Of a DNA stretch of 64,000 bases, positions 25,812 through 34,287 are shown piece by piece (the first letter of the stretch is position 1; the number at the start of each line of letters is the position of its first letter). Both the position numbers and the translations under genes were made by a program. Source of the stretch: Salirhabdus euzebyi (GTDB lineage Bacteria; Bacillota; Bacilli; Bacillales; Alkalibacillaceae); NCBI RefSeq assembly GCF_014207435.1, contig NZ_JACHGH010000005.1, positions 124,001-188,000 on the forward strand, given 5' to 3'. The notes beneath the pieces are model-generated. The model was not told the DNA's origin. It searched no databases and saw only the letters and a program-made list of their open reading frames with translations.

Positions 25812-26936
25812 ATGACCAAAAAAATGAAGCTTCAGCACCTTACGCCCACCTTTGATCCATGGGAAGCCTATATGGACGTAGAGGATTTTGGAAAAATGAC
25901 TTTATCTAATGTAGAGTTTACTACTACTACTCTTTGCAATATGCGCTGTGCACATTGTGCTGTTGGGTATACTTTGCAAACAAAGGATCCCCAAGCTTTG
26001 CCAATGGATCTTATTATTAAACGATTAGATGACATTCCAAATTTACGCACGTTAAGTATTACTGGTGGAGAACCGATGATGTCTAAAAAGTCGGTACAAG
26101 AATACGTTGTTCCTCTTCTCCAGTACGCTCATGAACGAGGAGTAAGAACACAAATAAATTCAAACTTGACCCTCCCATATAGCCGTTATGAATTAATCAT
26201 CCCATTCCTAGATGTTCTGCATATATCACATAACTGGGGTACTGTGGCAGATTTCGTGGAAACAGGATTTGCTCGAATGAACCGAAAACCTACCGAGGAA
26301 AATAGGAAAAAACTATTTGAGCGGATGGTAGAAAATTCGCAGTTCCTAGCAAAAGAAGGTGTTATGGTATCAGCAGAAACCATGCTTAATAAACGAACCT
26401 TTCCCTACCTAGAAAGCATACATGATCACGTATTAGAAATGGGATGTGCGAGGCATGAAATACATCCTATGTACCCAGTTGATTTTGCAAGCAACTTAGA
26501 AACCCTTTCGCTGCAGGAAATTCGCGAAGCAATCACCCGTCTGTTGGACCATCGTAATCAGGATACATGGATGTTATTTGGCACCTTACCTTTTTATGCT
26601 TGTAGCTCTAATGAACGAGAACTAGCATTCATTCAGCGATTATATAACGAAAAGAATGTCACTGTCCGTAATGACCCTGATGGACGTTCTCGTTTAAACG
26701 TAAATATTTTTAATGGCGATATCATCGTGACAGACTTTGGTGATGAACCGACATTAGGAAATATACAAACAACAAGCTTACCTGAAGCATATGACCGTTG
26801 GATGGAAACAAAAACAGCGAAAAGCTTAAATTGCCATTGTCCAGCAGTTAAATGCTTAGGTCCAAATGTATTAGTAAAAAATACGTATTATGAAGGCGTA
26901 GATTTTCAAGAACGAGCAGCAAAAATTAGCTTATAA
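25812..26936 (+). CDS. yfkAB: Radical SAM / CxCxxxxC-motif protein YfkAB
   Basis: A 374-residue radical S-adenosylmethionine enzyme. The 4Fe-4S site is C-N-M-R-C-A-H-C (CxxxCxxC), SAM binding includes I-T-G-G-E-P-M-M, and the C-terminal extra cysteine motif is C-H-C-P-A-V-K-C, the CxCxxxxC signature that defines the YfkAB family. The motif probably binds an auxiliary cluster. No substrate peptide or partner gene is next to it, and the reaction is unknown. The protein is a single full-length reading frame. AAAGGAAG precedes the ATG; a terminator follows at 26947-26977. Confidence 0.9.
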   Translation: MTKKMKLQHLTPTFDPWEAYMDVEDFGKMTLSNVEFTTTTLCNMRCAHCAVGYTLQTKDPQALPMDLIIKRLDDIPNLRTLSITGGEPMMSKKSVQEYVVPLLQYAHERGVRTQINSNLTLPYSRYELIIPFLDVLHISHNWGTVADFVETGFARMNRKPTEENRKKLFERMVENSQFLAKEGVMVSAETMLNKRTFPYLESIHDHVLEMGCARHEIHPMYPVDFASNLETLSLQEIREAITRLLDHRNQDTWMLFGTLPFYACSSNERELAFIQRLYNEKNVTVRNDPDGRSRLNVNIFNGDIIVTDFGDEPTLGNIQTTSLPEAYDRWMETKTAKSLNCHCPAVKCLGPNVLVKNTYYEGVDFQERAAKISL

Positions 26937-26946
26937 GCTTTGAAGT

Positions 26947-26977
26947 AAACCTAAGCACAGACTGTGTTTAGGTTTTT
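26947..26977 (+). terminator. Intrinsic terminator after yfkAB
   Basis: AAACCTAAGCACA pairs with TGTGTTTAGGTTT (one mismatch) across a 3-base loop, followed by T5. Confidence 0.85.
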
Positions 26978-27006
26978 CATATGAATAAACAACTAATTGT
27001 CCGTTC

Positions 27007-27897
27007 CTATCTAGCGGAATACCTCGTTACACTCGATATAAATTGTTCAAAAGACGGAGACATAAAACGATTCTTCCGATAAATTAACTGTATGTATTTA
27101 ATTGGGAAATCTATCTGATCAATATCCATACACGTCACTTTCCTATTCCTTACATACTCCTTATTTTCTGTTAATGGTAGGAATGACGCCCCCATTCCCT
27201 CTTCTACCATTTTCACCATAATTTCAAGATGATCAGCCTCAACAGTAGACTTTATTTCAACACCATGTTGACCTAAGTAGTCAATTAAAAAGTTCATGTA
27301 GTTAGAAGATTGTTTAAACGTAATAAAAGGTAATTCAGTAAGTAACTCCTTTGATATGTTGGTGCTCTTTGTATATGGGTGTCCTTCTGGCACTACCAAG
27401 AAAATTTTTGTTCCTAATCCTAAATCAATATGTTCTATCATTTCCCTTTCCTTTGTTGTTGTAATGAAACCAAAATCTATTTCGTACTGCTCTACCAGTT
27501 TATAAATCTCTTCAGATGTTCCTATCTGTAAACCATATGTGACATTAGGAAATTCCTTATGAAAATCATGTAAGAATGGGGGTAAAATACTGTTCAATAC
27601 AGGAAAACCTCCACCAATTCGAATGTGACCATGATTAGGATTATTATGTTGCCGAATGTCTTGAATCAAGTCATCGTATGCTAAATATAAACTTTTCGCC
27701 TGGTTAAATGTTTTCTTACCAATTTCATTTAAAATGAGCTTCTTTCCTTCTCGGTCAAATAACGAAACACCTAGGTGATGCTCAAGTTTTTGTATTCTCA
27801 CTGTAATGTTCGGCTGATTAGTGTGTAATATGCGTGCAGCTTCTGACAAGGAGCCACTCTCCACAACTTTAATGAATGTTTGGAACAACTCTATCAT
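27007..27897 (-). CDS. LysR family transcriptional regulator
   Basis: A 296-residue regulator. The N-terminal winged helix (about 1-60) has the LysR signature S-L-S-E-A-A-R-I-L-H-T-N-Q-P-N-I-T-V-R-I-Q, and an effector-binding domain of the periplasmic-binding-protein type covers about 88-290. It is divergent from the Nif3-like gene, with a 110-base AT-rich gap between the two starts, the usual LysR arrangement for control of the neighbour. The effector is unknown. Confidence 0.85.
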   Translation of the reverse strand: MIELFQTFIKVVESGSLSEAARILHTNQPNITVRIQKLEHHLGVSLFDREGKKLILNEIGKKTFNQAKSLYLAYDDLIQDIRQHNNPNHGHIRIGGGFPVLNSILPPFLHDFHKEFPNVTYGLQIGTSEEIYKLVEQYEIDFGFITTTKEREMIEHIDLGLGTKIFLVVPEGHPYTKSTNISKELLTELPFITFKQSSNYMNFLIDYLGQHGVEIKSTVEADHLEIMVKMVEEGMGASFLPLTENKEYVRNRKVTCMDIDQIDFPIKYIQLIYRKNRFMSPSFEQFISSVTRYSAR

Positions 27898-28007
27898 TTC
27901 TTTTCTCCTTATGCGTTTTTTTTATATTATATATAATTTATATATATTTTACATATATACTGCTATTAACTAAAATGAAAATAAAATAGTGAGCAAGGAG
28001 AAATAGC

Positions 28008-28925
28008 ATGATTCCAATACAGAAAATTGTTCATCAACTTGATCAAACATTTGCTATTCAAACATTCGGACCAGATTCTGCTTTTAGTCGTTTTATTCCT
28101 GAGGTGTATGATTCCATTAACTACGATTGGAAATCAAACTTTGATACTAGATTTACGGAACTGTTTAATGGGCTAATGATAAGAGGAGCAGACAATGTTC
28201 AACAAGTCTTCTTAGCTGTTTTTCCTACTGAAGATGTCCTGAATAAATTTATATCTCAAAGTGTGGAAGGGGATTTATTATTTATGCATCACCCACTAGT
28301 GATGGAATGTGGGGATCCTCGAGGAAACTGGGGAAAAGGGTTTGTCCCTATTCCACCTGACAAAATAGCAAAAATAAAAGAAAAGAACCTTTCCGTTTAT
28401 ACTTGCCATGTCCCAATGGATTATCATAAACAACTAGGAACAAGTATTGCCATTGCCACAGCATTAAGCAATAGAGTAATAGACCGATTTATTCAATCAG
28501 GGGAAAAAGGTCATCTAGGTCTTATTATTGAAATAGATTCTCAGAGTACAGAGGATTTAATTGCGGAATTAAAAAATATCTTTGCTATCCCCTATGTTGA
28601 TTTTGAAGGCAAACATGTGAAAAACATTACGAAAGTTGCAATTGTAGCAGGCTGCGGTGATAAAGTAAATTGGATGCAAGAAGCTGAGAAAAAAGGTGTA
28701 CAAGCTTATATTACTGGTGAAATTCATTGTCATATTGATAATGACTATGGGAGGAAAAAATATAGCCAGATGGTTGATTATGCAAAAGAAACGTCCATGT
28801 CTCTGATAGGTGTTTCCCATGCTGCCTCGGAATATTTAGTAAAGAAAACACGAATGACAAATTGGTTTCAAAAAGAGTGCAACTTAAACACGATTCTACT
28901 TCCACAAGAAAAGTGGTGGGTATAA
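28008..28925 (+). CDS. Nif3-like dinuclear metal-centre protein (DUF34 family)
   Basis: A 305-residue Nif3/DUF34 protein. Metal ligands are visible in F-M-H-H-P-L-V-M, the downstream T-C-H-V-P-M-D (canonical S-x-H-T/N-N-L-D), and the C-terminal G-E-I-H-C-H and G-V-S-H-A-A-S-E. It lacks the PII-like insert found in the roughly 370-residue housekeeping YqfO-type protein, and its sequence is diverged, so it is probably an accessory paralogue. Divergent from a LysR regulator that may control it. The start follows AAGGAGAAATAGC. Function unknown; hydrolase or metal-chaperone roles have been proposed for the family. Confidence 0.8.
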   Translation: MIPIQKIVHQLDQTFAIQTFGPDSAFSRFIPEVYDSINYDWKSNFDTRFTELFNGLMIRGADNVQQVFLAVFPTEDVLNKFISQSVEGDLLFMHHPLVMECGDPRGNWGKGFVPIPPDKIAKIKEKNLSVYTCHVPMDYHKQLGTSIAIATALSNRVIDRFIQSGEKGHLGLIIEIDSQSTEDLIAELKNIFAIPYVDFEGKHVKNITKVAIVAGCGDKVNWMQEAEKKGVQAYITGEIHCHIDNDYGRKKYSQMVDYAKETSMSLIGVSHAASEYLVKKTRMTNWFQKECNLNTILLPQEKWWV

Positions 28926-29056
28926 GAATGGAGAAGTACGTTGTTCTGTCCCGCAGGAATAAGCCAAGTACGGTAGGGACAGTCTTTTTGCCACGTAGGA
29001 ACTTTACTTATGTCACATTGGAATCTGAAACTCATATGTATACCTTATTACCTTAT

Positions 29057-29091
29057 AATAAAGGACTCCACGGATTGTGGAGTCCTTTATT
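29057..29091. terminator. Strong hairpin between convergent nif3-like and beta-lactamase-fold genes
   Basis: A perfect 15-bp stem (AATAAAGGACTCCAC/GTGGAGTCCTTTATT, 29057-29071 with 29077-29091) has a 5-base loop. Its right arm reaches into the stop codon of the minus-strand gene. The T tract on either side is weak, so termination or RNA protection are both possible. Confidence 0.7.
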
Positions 29092-30058
29092 AGGTAACTT
29101 TTTCAAACAATTGTTTGAAAAATTGCATTGGTCTTAAAGAATGTTCATAAAGTTCACTAGTCATTACAGTAACTATTTTTAATGTCGGAATCACAATGAT
29201 GTATTGTCCACCATGCCCTAGAGCAAAATACATCTCCTCTTCATCACCCAAGACCTGAATTTTTGTTGCCCACCAATGCATACCATACGAGCCGATGTGA
29301 GGATAGGTAACCAAATTTCCCTTTGTGGAAGCTCTAACCCAGTCCTTTGAAATAAGCTGTTTTTGATTCCACTTTCCTTCCTGTAAATATAACTGGCCGA
29401 ATTTAACCAGATCGGCAACCGTTATTGTAAGGCCATCGGCTCCACGGTTAATATTTTGGCGATCACTATGCCAGTGAACATCGAAAATTCCCATTGGTCC
29501 AAATAAGTATTTTTTTGCAAATTCTAAAGCAGTCATACTAGTAGCCTTTTGTAAAATGGCTGTCAGAACGTGCGAGCATCCAGAATTATAGTTCATCTTT
29601 TCACCAGGGCTGTATTCAAGAGGACGGTCCAGAACGAATTTTACTATATCTGAACTATAGATCATTGGAGCAAAGGCATTCCATTCCCCCCACTCGGGAA
29701 AATTCAATCCATCTGACATTGTTAATAAGTGGTACAATGTTAAATTTCTTTTTCGTTTATCCTCTTGCTCATGGATGAGGTCTGGGAAATAATTCGAAAC
29801 GAGCACTTCCACACTCTCGATGTAACCCTTATCAATGGCAATACCAATGAGTGCAGATAAAAAACTTTTCGTACAAGAATTTATTTTTTGTTGTTTTTTC
29901 GCCTTCTTCGCATTTTTAAAGTACTCCAAAATAGTAGTACCATCTTTTACGATTATACAGCTTGAAATCTTATCTTTTTTTATGTTGCGATTAAATTCCT
30001 CCCATACTTGATTTTCACAGTATGGATGGAGCTTATTGTATGATTTCTCTATTAACAT
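29090..30058 (-). CDS. Beta-lactamase-fold serine hydrolase (class C-like)
   Basis: A 322-residue protein of the serine beta-lactamase/PBP-like family. The nucleophile motif is S-C-T-K (S61, K64), the second is Y-N-S in G-E-K-M-N-Y-N-S-G, and the third, usually KTG, is H-G-G in L-G-H-G-G-Q-Y. No signal peptide is visible, so it is probably cytoplasmic, which argues for an esterase or peptidase rather than antibiotic resistance. It starts 13 bases after the GNAT gene's stop, so the two are probably co-transcribed. Confidence 0.8.
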   Translation of the reverse strand: MLIEKSYNKLHPYCENQVWEEFNRNIKKDKISSCIIVKDGTTILEYFKNAKKAKKQQKINSCTKSFLSALIGIAIDKGYIESVEVLVSNYFPDLIHEQEDKRKRNLTLYHLLTMSDGLNFPEWGEWNAFAPMIYSSDIVKFVLDRPLEYSPGEKMNYNSGCSHVLTAILQKATSMTALEFAKKYLFGPMGIFDVHWHSDRQNINRGADGLTITVADLVKFGQLYLQEGKWNQKQLISKDWVRASTKGNLVTYPHIGSYGMHWWATKIQVLGDEEEMYFALGHGGQYIIVIPTLKIVTVMTSELYEHSLRPMQFFKQLFEKVT

Positions 30059-30070
30059 CTTTCATCACCA

Positions 30071-30976
30071 CTATATTTCTATATAATATCGTACTTCTTC
30101 ATTATCAACTTCAAAACCACACGCTTTATATAAGGATAGTGCCGTCTCATTTTCCGTTAGCACTTCGAGGCAGGCGGTTGTTAGACCGTTATTTTTTAAG
30201 TAGTTCAATCCTTTCATGATGAGCGACTTAGCAATTCCTTTTCCTCTATTTGCTTCACGGACAAATAAATCTTCCAGTACACCCTCTCCCTCTTGTTCTT
30301 TCCAAGCCATCACACTACCAACTATGTCATTGTTTTTAAAGGCAGTAATAGCAGTCCAAAGAGGGTAACTCTTATATTCCTTTAATCTCTCCGGTAATAG
30401 AGAAGCATGTGGCCAAATTTCTTTGTCGGCTTTTAAATATAGTTGTTCTTCTACTTGGCCCTCCATCTTCCAGTACCGGATGTCTATATTTGAATCGGTA
30501 GTTGGGATGAATAGCTCGTCCCTTATATCTCTTTTCATCAAAAATTGACTCGAAAAATAGATGAAATTCCTTTTTTCAAAAAATACATTGTTCCATCTTT
30601 CTGTAGAAAAGTTCCCGACACAAAGGCGTGTTTTATACTTTGCTGATAACCCCTCTTTAATATGTAACGCCTTTTCATATACCTTTTTATATAAGGCGTT
30701 TTTTATTTCTACATCTTCATCCCAATTTGGTGAAACCTTTATATTGATGTAAATAGCATGGTAGTTGTTTTCCTCATCTGCTTTGTTTATAAGTTGCACT
30801 TGTCCTTTTCCGATTAATTCACCGTTTCGGAAAAAACCATAGCTAGAAGGATCCGTAGACAATTCATAATTCGGAAACCAAAATACGACGTTCCCATTTG
30901 TGCTTTTCGTAGAATGATAGAGTTTCCATACTGCTTCCTTATCCTCTGGTGTTAGTGTTCTTATTTTATCTTTCAT
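30071..30976 (-). CDS. GNAT-family N-acetyltransferase
   Basis: A 301-residue protein with the acetyl-CoA-binding GNAT core at the C-terminus (about 150-300): motif A V-L-E-D-L-F-V-R-E-A-N-R-G-K-G-I-A-K-S-L-I and the C-terminal A-L-S-L-Y-K-A-C-G-F. The N-terminal half is a diverged second GNAT-like lobe. I chose the ATG at 30976 because AAGGGG sits just upstream; an in-frame TTG 18 bases earlier overlaps that site. Co-transcribed with the downstream beta-lactamase-fold gene. Substrate unknown. Confidence 0.8.
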   Translation of the reverse strand: MKDKIRTLTPEDKEAVWKLYHSTKSTNGNVVFWFPNYELSTDPSSYGFFRNGELIGKGQVQLINKADEENNYHAIYINIKVSPNWDEDVEIKNALYKKVYEKALHIKEGLSAKYKTRLCVGNFSTERWNNVFFEKRNFIYFSSQFLMKRDIRDELFIPTTDSNIDIRYWKMEGQVEEQLYLKADKEIWPHASLLPERLKEYKSYPLWTAITAFKNNDIVGSVMAWKEQEGEGVLEDLFVREANRGKGIAKSLIMKGLNYLKNNGLTTACLEVLTENETALSLYKACGFEVDNEEVRYYIEI

Positions 30977-31123
30977 ATCTATCCCCTTAGGCAAAATTAT
31001 TTCACCTATATTTTACCACTATCCACAGATAGGAAATAGACTAATTATTCATACCTAATATGGGACAAGAATAAGCTTAAAAGGACAGGTTGTCTTATCT
31101 ATAAATAGTAGGGACGTTTTTTT

Positions 31124-31735
31124 ATGAATGATTTACTACAGAAGGTTTGCTTTATATTTGCAGGAGGGGCTATACAAGGATTTGGAATGGGTGTATTTTT
31201 ATTTCCAAATGATATTCCATCTGGAGGTGCAGGTGGATTAGCCGTGCTCTTCCACTTTTTAACGGCTATTGATGTTGGCATGGCTTTATGGATTGTGAAC
31301 TTTTCATTATTATTAGTGGGTATGAAATACTTAGGAAATAAAAGCGCGGCTGGAACACTTTTTGCTATTACCATCACTTCTATTTCCATTTCTTTCTTTG
31401 AAGAGGCCATTCACATTCCAGTCAGAATATTGTGGTTCGATTTACTAGCTGGCTCCATATTTTTAGGCCTTGGAATTGGTATTTTACTTCGCCAAGGGGT
31501 ATCTAACGGTGGTATCGGGGTTATTGCGTTAATTATTTCCTATAAACAACACATTCTTCCCGGTAAACCCTTATTTTGGATCAACTGCAGTATATTCATG
31601 ATAACTTCCTTTGTAATAAGCTGGCAAATTTTTATCTTTGCCTTAATTAGTCAATGGATATCCACTAGGATTGTGGATATCGTTTGCAGCCTAAATGTTT
31701 ACTACACGTACACCCTGGATTGGAAAAGAAAATAG
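31124..31735 (+). CDS. YitT-family membrane protein, short form
   Basis: A 203-residue membrane protein with about five hydrophobic segments and the YitT-type motif F-x-x-P-N-D-I-P-S-G-G-A-G-G-L-A near the start, then R-Q-G-V-S-N-G-G-I-G-V-I-A. Standard YitT proteins are about 280 residues and end in a cytoplasmic DUF2179 domain; this one stops where that domain would start. Its stop codon directly abuts the end of the convergent MFS gene. Function unknown. Confidence 0.75.
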   Translation: MNDLLQKVCFIFAGGAIQGFGMGVFLFPNDIPSGGAGGLAVLFHFLTAIDVGMALWIVNFSLLLVGMKYLGNKSAAGTLFAITITSISISFFEEAIHIPVRILWFDLLAGSIFLGLGIGILLRQGVSNGGIGVIALIISYKQHILPGKPLFWINCSIFMITSFVISWQIFIFALISQWISTRIVDIVCSLNVYYTYTLDWKRK

Positions 31736-32974
31736 TTAAATGTAGTTGTATCGGAAGGCAACCTTGTTCTCTCCTTTGCCATCTTTCCCTTTTACATGTA
31801 TCAAAAATAAAGCGAGTAATCCAACAATTAAAGTAAAAACAGCTAGGGAAATAAACATCCCGGTTCTTGACCAATCCATCAATCGTGTAAAGACTGGAGG
31901 TCCTATAGCGACACCTAAAAAGCGTACAGACCCATATAAAGAAGTAACAAACCCTCTTCTTTCTTTTCCTACAGATCCTGTAATTAAGCTATTGATACAA
32001 GGCAGGACTAAGCCTGTCCCCACGCTACTAATTACTAATACGAGTAAAAACGGAACTAAGCTTTTGAAAAAGACTAACAAACCATAGGATAGCGTCATTA
32101 ACATAAAACCCAAAACCGTTAGTCTTTTCATCACGACAAGATTTTTCCCTATTTTACTTCCTGTAATATAAGACGTAATTCCCATAACGAGTAATGGAAT
32201 TGCTAATATTAAACCTTTCTTTACCCCATCTATGTTATGTTCTTTTTCTAATATGTCAGATAAGTAAAATAAAATACCAAATAGTGTAAATAAACAAGTA
32301 GCTCCAGCAAGATAAGTGGTGAGCAACCATCTTCCCTCATATTTAAATACACTGAGTAAACCTCTCATATACTTCTTAAAAGGTGGCGGAACTTGCCGAT
32401 TCTTCTTTTCCTTGATAAAAATCCAAACAAGTATTACGGAAACAAAACATATGGCAGGAAAAGCGAAAAACACGGCATACCAAGCTAATAGACCTAATAA
32501 AGAACCTAAAATTGGAGACATAACTTTTCCAAGCCCATTGGAGGCTTCTACAATTCCTAAGACTCTACTTCTTTCCCCGCCTTTAAATAAATCACCCGTT
32601 AAGGCCATTGCAATTGGAGCTGTCCCTGCTGCACCAATCCCTTGTAAAATACGACCAACAATAATCCACAAGTAAGGATTAGAAAAACTAGTTGCTGCAA
32701 AACCAGCTAATAATCCCCCAATCCCATACATGATTAACGCAGGAAGAATGATGATTTTTCTAGAAAAACGATCAGATAAATAGCCAAAAATCGGGATAAA
32801 AATTGCTGCAGCTATAGAAAAAACAGTTATCGTCAAACTTACTTGCATTTGAGAAATGTCTAACTTAGACTTCATTGCAGGTAATATAGGTATTAGCATC
32901 GAGTTTCCGAGTGTCATAATAAGTGGAATAGACCCAATGGCTAAAATTAATAATCCTTTTTTCTGAGATGCCAA
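31736..32974 (-). CDS. MFS transporter (drug-efflux-like)
   Basis: A 412-residue, twelve-segment major facilitator protein with the loop 2-3 motif [10 protein letters not shown] and, in segment 4-5, [14 protein letters not shown], typical of multidrug efflux carriers. I chose a TTG start at 32974, with AAAGGAAG nine bases upstream. A longer frame to 33040 would run into the end of the upstream DUF3231 gene and has poor composition. It probably shares a transcript with the DUF3231 gene 32 bases upstream. Substrate unknown. Confidence 0.82.
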   Translation of the reverse strand: MASQKKGLLILAIGSIPLIMTLGNSMLIPILPAMKSKLDISQMQVSLTITVFSIAAAIFIPIFGYLSDRFSRKIIILPALIMYGIGGLLAGFAATSFSNPYLWIIVGRILQGIGAAGTAPIAMALTGDLFKGGERSRVLGIVEASNGLGKVMSPILGSLLGLLAWYAVFFAFPAICFVSVILVWIFIKEKKNRQVPPPFKKYMRGLLSVFKYEGRWLLTTYLAGATCLFTLFGILFYLSDILEKEHNIDGVKKGLILAIPLLVMGITSYITGSKIGKNLVVMKRLTVLGFMLMTLSYGLLVFFKSLVPFLLVLVISSVGTGLVLPCINSLITGSVGKERRGFVTSLYGSVRFLGVAIGPPVFTRLMDWSRTGMFISLAVFTLIVGLLALFLIHVKGKDGKGENKVAFRYNYI

Positions 32975-33006
32975 AACGCTACACTTCCTTTTCTGTATGT
33001 TCCAAA

Positions 33007-33507
33007 TTACTTCAGCATTAATGGAGGTGGGACTAACCATCCCTTATCTTTCGTTATTTTTAAAAGCTTTTCTTCATACTCCGTTCTTTGTTGATGAAAT
33101 TCCCCATACATTTCTGCAATGTCTTCTCTTATGGAAATTCCCATAATATAGCTAAATTGCATTTTCTCCGTAGCTATCTCCTTTTGCACGAGTAAAGCAA
33201 TTTCCGGATCATTAAAGCGTGCGCCAGCCGGAATATCTTTCACCTCCACATTTGGTCGTGCAGGGGGTGCAGGCGGAAGTCGTATGCCATTAGCTGTTAA
33301 AATTGCTTCAGTCTGCTGCTCTTCTTGCTTGATGCAATTTTCCATCAAATCCTCTAAAAGAGCTTTTAAATCCTTGTCCCCCGTATGATTAATAAAAATT
33401 TGTAAAGTTACTAAATAACTTTTTGTTGCAAACAAATGGTTCCAAAGATTAAAAATCTCTCCTGAATGTAATGGTTCTTCTTCTGGTTTTCCACTCAAAA
33501 TCCCCAT
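33007..33507 (-). CDS. DUF3231 family protein
   Basis: A 166-residue helical protein with the family opening M-G-I-L-S-G-x-P-x-E-E-P-L-H, which also fixes the start at the ATG 33507 rather than a GTG 12 bases upstream. The family is ferritin-like/four-helix in predicted shape and common in spore-forming bacilli. Some members resemble spore coat F-like proteins. A proline run (P-P-A-P-P-A-R-P) separates two helical halves. Function unknown; followed closely by the MFS gene. Confidence 0.75.
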   Translation of the reverse strand: MGILSGKPEEEPLHSGEIFNLWNHLFATKSYLVTLQIFINHTGDKDLKALLEDLMENCIKQEEQQTEAILTANGIRLPPAPPARPNVEVKDIPAGARFNDPEIALLVQKEIATEKMQFSYIMGISIREDIAEMYGEFHQQRTEYEEKLLKITKDKGWLVPPPLMLK

Positions 33508-33648
33508 CAAAAATTTCACCCTTTCTAAAAATTTTCATAATCCATCATAGTGTTTCTTTCGCTCTGATTTTTATGCTTATCCCGAAATGATAAGACTTTG
33601 AATAGCATGTTTAATTTCGCACAAAATAAACAATAAAGGAGGGATATT

Positions 33649-34089
33649 GTGGAGCATATAAAAGCTTTAGCAATAAAATTAGTATCCTGCTTTGTTCTCC
33701 TTTGGTTAGTTCTTGGTGGTATCTACGGACTAGACTTTGGAGATATTGTTACGATTTCACTTGTACTTGGAATTGCAGCATATATCCTGGGAGATTTAAT
33801 CATATTACCTTTAACGAATAACACAATTGCAACCATTTCTGACTTTGGTTTAGCTTTGGCTGTAATTTGGATGATGAGCTCTAACTTAACACCATTAGAT
33901 AATTTGTTTACAGCATCACTTATTGCAGCTATTGGAGTGGGAATTTTTGAATTTATTTTCCACAAATATATGGCTAGAACTGTTTTAGATAAGGGTGATG
34001 AAAGAAGAGAAGAGCCTGGACTAAGATACCAAACAGAAGCTTCTGAAGAATTAACAGATATACGAATTGATGAAGACGATTTAAAATAA
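33649..34089 (+). CDS. YndM-family (DUF2512) membrane protein
   Basis: A 146-residue integral membrane protein with four predicted segments and a charged cytoplasmic tail of about 40 residues, as in the YndM/DUF2512 family. It starts at a GTG (33649) behind the strong site AAAGGAGGG. Its stop codon lies at the left edge of a dispersed repeat (34088-34186). Function unknown. Confidence 0.8.
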   Translation: MEHIKALAIKLVSCFVLLWLVLGGIYGLDFGDIVTISLVLGIAAYILGDLIILPLTNNTIATISDFGLALAVIWMMSSNLTPLDNLFTASLIAAIGVGIFEFIFHKYMARTVLDKGDERREEPGLRYQTEASEELTDIRIDEDDLK

Positions 34090-34186
34090 AGCGCAAGCGC
34101 CTTGCTCACCCCCGACAAGCATACCGTGGCAGTTTTTTCTATAGAGGGGACTTATTTCCCGTGGGGGTAGGTGCTGGAGCTAGACA
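34088..34186. repeat. Dispersed GC-rich intergenic repeat (GCGCAAGCGC...GCTGGAGCTAGACA)
   Basis: A 99-base GC-rich segment in an AT-rich region, starting AAAGCGCAAGCGCC, with CCCCCGACAAGC in the middle and ending GCTGGAGCTAGACA. I recognise this pattern as a repeat seen 3' of genes in many Bacillaceae genomes; that recognition is from memory. The first bases can fold (GCGC AA GCGC), and CCCCC near 34120 can pair with GGGGG near 34162. Mobility mechanism unknown. Confidence 0.65.
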
Positions 34187-34248
34187 TGGCTCCCCCGTGC
34201 AACTAACTTATCCAAAAGTCTAAAATTTTAAAATTTCCGAGCAAAAAG

Positions 34249-34282
34249 AAAAGGGTGATCCAGCATATTGGATCACCCTTTT
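34249..34282 (-). terminator. Intrinsic terminator of the TPR-like gene
   Basis: A perfect 13-bp stem (AAAAGGGTGATCC/GGATCACCCTTTT) with an 8-base loop, followed by TTTTGC on the minus strand and TTT on the plus strand. Confidence 0.85.
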
Positions 34283-34287
34283 TATGT

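Noticed and set aside
29090-30058. Antibiotic-resistance beta-lactamase.
   Set aside because: There is no signal peptide, and the KTG motif is replaced by HGG; the fold is shared by many esterases and peptidases.
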